Translations under genes and position numbers: made by a program
Assembly: GCF_004153165.1 (NCBI RefSeq)
Contig: NZ_SEMD01000003.1
Span: forward strand, 210,366 to 250,788
Source of the DNA: Sporolactobacillus sp. THM7-4
GTDB lineage: Bacteria; Bacillota; Bacilli; Bacillales; Sporolactobacillaceae
Reading direction: 5' to 3'
Length of the DNA stretch: 40,423 nucleotides
Shown: positions 34,708-40,423 of the stretch, piece by piece
Numbering within the stretch: the stretch's first letter is position 1
Layout: the number at the start of each line of letters is the position of its first letter
The notes under the pieces: model-generated
Told to the model about the DNA's origin: nothing
What the model saw: only the letters and a program-made list of their open reading frames with translations
Database searches by the model: none

Positions 34708-35545
34708 ACGCTTAATTTTAGTCGACTGGGAAGATCCGGAACTGCCCATTAAGAAACAGGCGGACCTTCTCTCTCTGAATCGTTCAAGCCTCTACTACAA
34801 GCCTGTTCCGCTTGCACCTAGAGAGTTTAGGGTCAAGCATCGTATTGATGAGTTGTACACCAAATACCCGTTTTATGGTACTCGTCGGATGACGTATCTG
34901 CTTAACCGGGAAGGAGTGATGATCAATCGCAAAGCAGTTCAGCGTCATATGCGCGAGATGGGGATTCAGGGCATTCATCCTGGGCCTAATCTGAGTAAGC
35001 GAAACCGAAATCAGTATGTTTATCCTTATCTGCTGCGGAATTTGGCCATTACCCATCCCAATCATGTTTGGGGTATTGACATCACTTACATTCGGCTAAA
35101 ACAAGGTTGGATGTATCTGGCCGCCATTATCGACTGGTACTCACGCTACGTCATCAGTTGGTCCTTGGAACAGACGTTGGAGATTGAGCTGATCACGCAA
35201 ACCGTTAACGATGCACTAACGCAGGCAAGGCCGGAAATCATGAACAGTGATCAGGGCAGTCATTTCACGAGTCCGCACTATCTGGATCTTCTCAAGGAGA
35301 AATTGGTTATAATCAGTATGGACGGGAAGAATCGTGCTCTGGATAACATTATTACCGAGCGATTGTGGCGTTCGGTCAAGTACGAGGAAGTCTATCTCAA
35401 AGACTACGCAAGTCCAAGAGATGCTCGCAGAGGCATTGACAACTATCTGAATCTTTATAACTATGAACGACCACACCAGTCGCTCGGTTATCAAACACCG
35501 GCTTCTGTTTATCACCAGGGGAGGTGCGTCCCTCCCCATCCTTGA
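34694..35545 (+). CDS. IS3-family transposase OrfB (DDE integrase core)
   Basis: A 283-residue integrase-like transposase. The N-terminal helix-turn-helix (LLSLNRSSLYYKP) is followed by RRMTYLLNREG, then the DDE core: HVWGIDITYIRLKQGWMYLA (first Asp, about 124), MNSDQGSHFTSPHY (second Asp, about 184) and NIITERLWRSVKYEEVYL (Glu, about 219), with YNYERPHQSLGYQTPASVY at the end. All catalytic positions are present and the frame is intact, so the element could still be active. The ATG at 34694 overlaps the end of OrfA. Confidence 0.94.
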   Translation: MSRDERLILVDWEDPELPIKKQADLLSLNRSSLYYKPVPLAPREFRVKHRIDELYTKYPFYGTRRMTYLLNREGVMINRKAVQRHMREMGIQGIHPGPNLSKRNRNQYVYPYLLRNLAITHPNHVWGIDITYIRLKQGWMYLAAIIDWYSRYVISWSLEQTLEIELITQTVNDALTQARPEIMNSDQGSHFTSPHYLDLLKEKLVIISMDGKNRALDNIITERLWRSVKYEEVYLKDYASPRDARRGIDNYLNLYNYERPHQSLGYQTPASVYHQGRCVPPHP

Positions 35546-35658
35546 GAAAGTGTCTGTTTCCTTTGAGAACCTGTCAAGGGGTATCGGCTTCGCCCTCCCT
35601 GCGGTCGCCCTAGACAGAACCCCAAAGGAAACAGGTCTCAATGTTAGGATGGGGAAGG
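35531..35658. repeat. 128-bp imperfect palindrome at the 3' end of the IS
   Basis: Two arms of about 45 bases are inverted copies: CCTCCCCATCCT...CTGTTTCCTTTG...CCTGTC on the left, and GACAG...CAAAGGAAACAG...AGGATGGGGAAGG on the right. The loop contains GGCTTCGCC and GCGGTCGCC. It overlaps the last codons of OrfB and would form a large stem-loop in RNA or single-stranded DNA. Confidence 0.8.
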
Positions 35659-35960
35659 CCATCAAATACCCACCTTAAATTTTTCAAATACGTGTCTTGA
35701 CAATGGGGTCCACTTTACAGGAACATCAACTTTATCAATTTTAGACTCAAATTCGAATACCAAATCTTGAGAGACAGACGGTAGTAGCCCAGTCTTCAAT
35801 TGTTCTGTAAAGCTGTAAAATGCCTTCAAAATAATTATAAAACAGCTCTAAATTAACAAATGAGATCCTAAATAAAAGTGATTGTTGTTAATTCTTTTGA
35901 TACAATGGTTTATAAGATTAATATGGCTAAAACAATAACTAACTGTAGGAGGAATGAAAT

Positions 35961-37067
35961 TTGGACTATGACTATTTGGTAGTTGGATCTGGACTTTTTG
36001 GCAGTACTTTTGCCTACGAAGCAGCAAGACGAGGAAAAAGAGTAAAAATGATTGAAAGAAGAAATCATATTGGCGGTAATATATATACAGAAAATATTGA
36101 AGGTGTAAATGTACATAAATATGGTGCACATATTTTTCATACCAGTAATAAGAAGATTTGGGATTATGTCAATCAATTTGCAGAATTCAATCGTTACACA
36201 AACAGTCCGATTGCCAATTATAAAGATGAAATATATAATTTACCATTCAACATGAATACATTCAATAAACTGTGGGGGGTTGTGACACCACAAGAGGCAA
36301 AGGCGAAAATTGAACAGCAGAAAATTGATGCTAAAATTGGCGAGCCAAAAAATCTGGAAGAGCAGGCTATTTCTTTAATAGGTACGGATATTTATAAGAA
36401 GCTCATTAAGGGCTATACTGAGAAACAGTGGGGACGTAAAGCAACGGAGCTCCCTGCATTCATTATTAAACGGCTTCCTGTACGCTTTACGTACGACAAT
36501 AACTACTTTAATGATAAATATCAGGGTATTCCTGTTGGGGGCTATACGCAGATTGTTGAAAAGATGCTTTCGAGTGAAATGATTAATGTTGAATTGGGTG
36601 TGGATTTCTTCGATAAAAAAGAAGAGTACTTAAAACAATTTCCGAAGATTGTTTACACGGGAATGATCGACCAGTTTTTTGACTACAAATATGGAACACT
36701 CGAATATAGAAGTTTAAAGTTCGAAACGACAGTTCATGATCAGGAAAACTACCAAGGCAATGCCGTTGTCAATTATACGGATGCGGATACACCTTATACA
36801 AGGATTATCGAACATAAGCATTTTGAATTTGGACATCAATCCAAAACCGTTATCACGAAAGAGTATCCTAAGACATGGCACAAAGGGGACGAACCCTATT
36901 ATCCAATGAATGATAAGAAAAATAATGAGATGTTTAGCAAATACCGTAAACTGGCTGATCAAACACCAAGTGTTATATTTGGCGGCAGGCTCGGGATGTA
37001 TAAATATTACGATATGCATCAAGTGATTGGTGCTGCGCTCTCTGTAGTAGATAAAGAATTCAGTTGA
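35961..37067 (+). CDS. glf: UDP-galactopyranose mutase
   Basis: A 368-residue FAD enzyme that converts UDP-galactopyranose to UDP-galactofuranose. The dinucleotide-binding fold is at the N-terminus: YLVVGSGLFGSTFAYEAARR (about 5-24) and a negatively charged strand end in IERRNHIGGN. Family motifs are KYGAHIFHTSNKKIW (about 53-67), YTEKQWGR (about 153-160), RFTYDNNYFNDKYQGIPVGG and PVIFGGRLGMYKYYDM-like residues near the end (about 334-351). The TTG start has TAGGAGGAATG just upstream and matches family length. It shows that the polymer, or another glycan, contains galactofuranose. A UDP-glucose 4-epimerase is not in the window. Confidence 0.96.
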   Translation: MDYDYLVVGSGLFGSTFAYEAARRGKRVKMIERRNHIGGNIYTENIEGVNVHKYGAHIFHTSNKKIWDYVNQFAEFNRYTNSPIANYKDEIYNLPFNMNTFNKLWGVVTPQEAKAKIEQQKIDAKIGEPKNLEEQAISLIGTDIYKKLIKGYTEKQWGRKATELPAFIIKRLPVRFTYDNNYFNDKYQGIPVGGYTQIVEKMLSSEMINVELGVDFFDKKEEYLKQFPKIVYTGMIDQFFDYKYGTLEYRSLKFETTVHDQENYQGNAVVNYTDADTPYTRIIEHKHFEFGHQSKTVITKEYPKTWHKGDEPYYPMNDKKNNEMFSKYRKLADQTPSVIFGGRLGMYKYYDMHQVIGAALSVVDKEFS

Positions 37068-37083
37068 ACAAAGGAAACAGAGC

Positions 37084-38517
37084 ATGAGTATAGCTAAAAA
37101 TTATATTTATAATGTCATTTATCAGGTTATCATTCTCATTATCCCATTAATTACGGTTCCCTATATTTCCAGAGTACTTGGAAGTAATGGGATTGGTATT
37201 AATGCTTATACCAATTCGATTATTCAATACTTTCTTTTATTCGGAACAATTGGCATTTCTCTTTATGGCAATCGCGCCATTGCTTATGTTCGGGATGATA
37301 AAAAAAAATTAAGTAGCACGTTCTGGGGAATATTTATTCTCAAGTTGTTAACGACATCTACAGCGTATATTGTTTTTTTGATTTTTTTAGCTGTTGTAGG
37401 AAGGTATCACAATATTTTCTTGATACAATCGGTATATATTATTGCTGCAGCGGCAGATATATCGTGGCTGTATATGGGGTTGGAAGATTTCAAAAAAACA
37501 GTTGTGCGGAATCTAATCGTAAAGATCATTGGTGTTACTTGTATTTTTATTTTTGTTAAAGATATCAATGATTTGTGGAAGTACGTATTGGTATTGTCCT
37601 TGGCAGAGTTGTTCGGGCAAATGACGATGTGGGCTTATTTACCAAGAACGGTGAATTGGATTCGGATTAAATGGGTGGATATTAAGAAGCATTTTTTACC
37701 TTCTATTTCATTATTTGTACCCCAAATAGCCATTCAGATTTATGTGATACTCAATAAAACGATGCTTGGTTTTTTATCTAACCCGGATGAAGTGGGCTAT
37801 TTTGATAACTCGGATAAGATTGTAAAAATGGTATTAGCTGTCGCTACAGCTATGGGTGTTGTTATGCTGCCGCGAGTGGCAAATACATTTGCACGTGGTG
37901 ATATAGAGAAAGTTAAAGGATATCTTTATCATTCATTTGATTTTGCGTCCTACCTTTCCATTCCTATGGCTTTTGGGCTGGCCGGTATTGCAGAAGTGTT
38001 TACCCCATGGTTTTTCGGACCGGGATTTGAAAAAACAGGAATTCTTATTGGTGTTATTAGTCCAATCATTGTATTTATTGCATGGAGTAATGCCATCGGT
38101 CAGCAATATTTAATGCCTACCGGACAAGTACGGGCTTATACCGTATCTGTATGTTTCGGAGCAATCATTAATTTTATCCTAAATTTGCTTCTTATCAGGC
38201 ATTATCAGTCAATTGGAACAGCCGTCGCCACTTTAGTTGCGGAGTTTGCTGTAACGGCTGTGCAAATATGGTCTGTTAGTGACAAAATAAAAATAAGAAA
38301 TCTGTTTCAATCAAACTGGAAATATATTGTTTCAGGTTTAATTATGTTTATTGTTATTAAATTTGTCGGGACAGTTCCGTTATCAGGGATACTAACTACT
38401 TTTTTACAAATAATCATAGGCGTAATCACCTATTTTGTGCCTTTATTTATCCTGAAATCTGAAATGAATGCCAAAATATTTGGTATAGCTTGGAGATTAG
38501 TGAGAAGACAGAGGTGA
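37084..38517 (+). CDS. Wzx-type polysaccharide flippase
   Basis: A 477-residue membrane protein of the oligosaccharide flippase (MATE/MOP) group with 12-14 hydrophobic segments. It begins NYIYNVIYQVIILIIPLITV and PYISRVLGSNGIGINAYTNS, the classic Wzx start. Later motifs are WLYMGLEDFKKTV (about 129-141) and GYFDNSDKIVKM (about 238-249). It moves the lipid-linked repeat unit across the membrane for Wzy. AAAGGAAACAG precedes the ATG, 16 bases after glf, so the two are cotranscribed. It is the last exopolysaccharide gene before the IS pile-up; no terminator is obvious after it. Confidence 0.94.
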   Translation: MSIAKNYIYNVIYQVIILIIPLITVPYISRVLGSNGIGINAYTNSIIQYFLLFGTIGISLYGNRAIAYVRDDKKKLSSTFWGIFILKLLTTSTAYIVFLIFLAVVGRYHNIFLIQSVYIIAAAADISWLYMGLEDFKKTVVRNLIVKIIGVTCIFIFVKDINDLWKYVLVLSLAELFGQMTMWAYLPRTVNWIRIKWVDIKKHFLPSISLFVPQIAIQIYVILNKTMLGFLSNPDEVGYFDNSDKIVKMVLAVATAMGVVMLPRVANTFARGDIEKVKGYLYHSFDFASYLSIPMAFGLAGIAEVFTPWFFGPGFEKTGILIGVISPIIVFIAWSNAIGQQYLMPTGQVRAYTVSVCFGAIINFILNLLLIRHYQSIGTAVATLVAEFAVTAVQIWSVSDKIKIRNLFQSNWKYIVSGLIMFIVIKFVGTVPLSGILTTFLQIIIGVITYFVPLFILKSEMNAKIFGIAWRLVRRQR

Positions 38518-38547
38518 ATTAATAGAAATGTCTTTTGCCGGTACTAA

Positions 38548-38808
38548 GTAAGCGTAATCCCGCTCGATGTATTATTTACTTGCAGGCAATTTGCATTCTG
38601 AAGGAATAGAATCAGACTGGGGCAGACATCCAATGCTTCCTTCGTATGTTTCTCAAGATTTGGTAGTTGCTCAAATGAATGTAGTTAAGATGCTTGAAAA
38701 GAATCAATCCGTTCTCTTTGGTCACTTCTATGATGCTGTTAACAATTGCTCTGGGGTAGCCCCACGAGGTGTATTTAAGGGTTTCCAGTTTTTGCTTCTT
38801 CACTAACT
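38548..38808 (-). pseudogene. IS66 transposase 3' remnant, copy 1 (degenerate)
   Basis: Starts at an IS66-like end GTAAGCG (38548). The minus strand encodes SDSIPSECKLPASK at the C-terminus and SWGYPRAIVNSIIEVTKENG farther in, a diverged copy of the IS66 TnpC C-terminus in the next element. It is cut at 38808 by the end of copy 2. Confidence 0.78.
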
Positions 38809-39365
38809 GTAAGCGTCAAATAATCCCCACCTACTAAAAGGGTGGGGATCGATGTATTATTCACTTGTAGGCAACTTGCATTCTGAAGGAATGGAATCAG
38901 ACCAGGGCAAAAGCTCATCCAATGCTTCTTCCATCTGTTTCTCAAGATTTGGCAGTTTCTCAAATAAATAGGTAAGATACTTGAAAGGAATCAATCCATT
39001 CTCTTTGGCCGTTTCTATGATGCTATAAATAATTGCACTGGCTGTAGCCCCACGAGGTGTATTACAGAACTGCCAATTTTTTCTGCCGATCACAAATGGC
39101 TTAATCGAACGCTCGGCTCGATTGTTATCTAATTCGAGACGTCCATCTTGGAGGAAGGCCTTGAGTTTATCCCATTGAGCACGGCAATATTTAATTGCTA
39201 AACCTAGAGCGCTTTTCGGTAGCACCCTGGGTGCTTGTTTTTGAAGCCATGCTGAAAAAGCCTCAACGATGGGCTGACTTTGACTCAGCCTTGCTTGGTA
39301 GCGTTCGTCATCGGAAGCGTGGGCTATTTTTAGGTTGCGTTCAATTTTAAAGAGCTGATTGCAGT
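38809..39365 (-). pseudogene. IS66 transposase (TnpC) C-terminal fragment, copy 2
   Basis: From the IS66 end GTAAGCG (38809), a CCCCACC/GGTGGGG hairpin, and the stop at 38857, the minus strand encodes about 169 residues of IS66-type TnpC: LFKIERNLKIAHASDDERYQ, LELDNNRAERSIKPFVIGRK (the region of the last catalytic acidic residue) and NTPRGATASAIIYSIIETAK. The N-terminal two thirds are missing. At about 39350-39370 the frame runs into IS21 sequence. An internal methionine at 39225 is not a real start. Confidence 0.85.
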
Positions 39366-40015
39366 TTCGTTACGCCGACTTTTAGATTATCTGGAACCAG
39401 TACTTCGGTCACACCATCAAAGAACTCGTAAGCGTGAACGTGTGCGCGGATCCAGTCTTCGGTCTTCATCGTCAAACACGCCTCACAGTAGCTATACTGG
39501 CTGCTGGGCAACGTCGCAATGAACAGATATGCTTTGACGAATTCGCCTGTGTCTCGATCGATCAGCGTTAAGGTCGATCCAGCCCAATCGACCTCCATGA
39601 TCTCGCCCGGTTTACGTCTGATTCGCATCGTGGCTTTGAACTTTTGCGCATATTCCGTGTAGTTGCGGCAGAACGTTCGGTATGAGTAGGGCGCGGTGCC
39701 AGAACGCCGACAAATCGCCTCATACTCGTAATAAAGCAGGGTCAAGGTGACGTTAGGTTTGGCCAGTTCCTTGTGCATATACTCATAGTCTGGGACTTCA
39801 CGTCCTTTCGCTTCCGGTCTCAGTTCGGGAAAGAGCCGCTGTGCCAGTTCATCGTCACTGACTGTCGTATCAAAGGGTGGTCGTATGCCCATCGCTTCGG
39901 CCCGGTGAATAATATCACTGATCTTGGCTCTTGAATTTCCTGTGCTTGCTGCGATGCTACGCTGGCTGTGTTGCTGGTCGTGCAGTTCCAAGATCCTGCG
40001 ATATTGGATTTCCAT
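39347..40015 (-). pseudogene. IS21-family transposase IstA, truncated
   Basis: The start is the ATG at 40015 (MEIQYRRILELHD) with CAGGAGG 8 bases upstream; an earlier in-frame methionine at 40105 adds unrelated residues. It shows an N-terminal helix-turn-helix (RSIAASTGNSRAKISDIIHR, about 15-34) and the first part of the DDE domain (MEVDWAGSTLTLIDRDTGE, with its Asp; VPDNLKVGVTK). The 222-residue frame ends in TAA immediately after it crosses into IS66 sequence, so the C-terminal half and the IstB helper ATPase are absent. The outer IS21 end, rich in repeated GTGG...TTTTGGCA-type elements, lies near 40110-40170. Confidence 0.85.
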
Positions 40016-40173
40016 AAAAAAAACCTCCTGTATCGTTGATGTCACGCGCTCTTGACGCGTGCCACCAAAGTATACAGGAGGCATTATCCAGTTCCTATGG
40101 ATCAAATTATGGCAGAAGGTGGACTAATCCTTGGCATTAAGTGGCCTATTTTTTGGCAAAAGGGGGTCGATGA

Positions 40174-40296
40174 CGTGGCCGCCGTCAACGAATGATAGGG
40201 GAACTTCGCGATGAAGGTATCCGTCTCTCTGAGAAGGTTGTACGACGCTTAATGGTGGAAGAAGGCCTGTATGTCACGGTTACACGCTGTCGAAAG
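40174..40296 (+). pseudogene. IS3-family OrfB fragment
   Basis: About 41 codons on the plus strand: RMIGELRDEGIRLSEKVVRR then LMVEEGL, matching the N-terminal part of IS3-family OrfB (the GYRRxxxELR...VSxKxVxRLMxExGL segment). It lies between the IS21 end and the next IS66 end (GTAAGCG at 40297), so it is a small relic. It is not part of the element at 34.3 kb, whose matching segment differs. Confidence 0.7.
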
Positions 40297-40423
40297 GTAA
40301 GCGTCAAATAATCCCCACCTACAAAAAGGGTGGGGATCGATGTATTATTCACTTGTAGGCAATTTGCATTCTGAAGGAATGGAATCAGACCAGGGCAGAA
40401 GCTCATCCAATGCTTCTGCCGTC
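40297..40423 (-). pseudogene. IS66 transposase 3' end, copy 3 (cut by the window edge)
   Basis: The IS66 end GTAAGCG (40297) and CCCCACC/GGTGGGG hairpin are followed by a minus-strand stop at 40345 and the C-terminal residues ALDELLPWSDSIPSECKLPT, nearly the same as copy 2. Whether the rest of the transposase is intact lies outside the window. Confidence 0.75.

Larger units (their letters stand above)
34315..35712 (+). mobile_element. IS3-family insertion sequence
   Basis: About 1.4 kb bounded by TGGACCC (34315) and GGGTCCA (35706-35712), which form short terminal inverted repeats of the TG...CA type; inside both ends AGACACG also recurs. It carries orfA and orfB. I do not see a target-site duplication beside these ends, so the true ends may differ or the flanks have changed. 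It lies between wzy and glf and splits the exopolysaccharide locus. Confidence 0.75.

Noticed and set aside
40185-40406. 73-residue minus-strand open frame
   Set aside because: It crosses an IS66 end and reads the wrong frame of the IS66 and IS3 fragments.

Overview
The window looks like chromosome of a low-to-moderate-GC, Gram-positive, Bacillus-type bacterium (Bacillota). Sporolactobacillaceae or a close relative would fit, but that is inferred from gene content and not proven. The evidence is strong GGAGG-type ribosome sites, TTG/GTG starts, a TagH-type teichoic-acid exporter ATPase, a CDP-glycerol polymerase, GH25 and GH73 wall hydrolases, and a CpsB/C/D-type phosphoregulation module. Nearly everything concerns the cell envelope.

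Region 1 (1-930) is a 39-copy, 21-bp tandem array followed by three 16-bp repeats. A short-chain dehydrogenase-like gene (929-1561, minus) follows. Region 2 (1.8-17.5 kb) is a wall and teichoic-acid neighbourhood. It holds a secreted M30-like metallopeptidase with Ig-like and 89-residue repeats, TagH without an adjacent TagG, two paralogous anchored beta-propeller-like proteins, a DUF6270 protein, a GT2/CDP-glycerol glycerophosphotransferase gene split by a frameshift, a glucosaminidase carrying the same 89-residue repeats, and an SH3b-GH25 lysozyme on the minus strand.

Region 3 (18.2-38.5 kb) is a Wzx/Wzy-type exopolysaccharide locus. A promoter at about 18.23 kb leads into a chain-length/kinase adaptor, a BY-kinase, a PHP phosphatase, GalU and a priming sugar transferase. 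An AT-rich variable part follows: DUF4422, three GT4 genes plus one decayed GT4 copy, a GT2, a GH43-like protein, a frameshifted SGNH esterase, an acyltransferase and a Wzy-like polymerase. The locus ends with UDP-galactopyranose mutase and the Wzx flippase. Glf with a galactofuranosyltransferase-like GT2 suggests galactofuranose in the polymer. The acyltransferase and SGNH protein suggest O-acylation that can be added and removed.

Mobile DNA interrupts the locus: an IS30-family relic (28.4-29.15 kb), a complete-looking IS3-family element between wzy and glf (34.3-35.7 kb), and a pile-up of IS66, IS21 and IS3 fragments at the right edge (38.5-40.4 kb).

The most interesting points are the two genes broken at short tandem repeats ((AG)4 in the glycerophosphotransferase gene, a doubled GATA in the SGNH gene), the 89-residue module shared by two unrelated secreted enzymes, the higher-order structure of the 21-bp array, the large palindrome at the end of the IS3 element, and a possible short transcript at 14.55-14.74 kb. 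I did not find a convincing wholly new defence or metabolic system.
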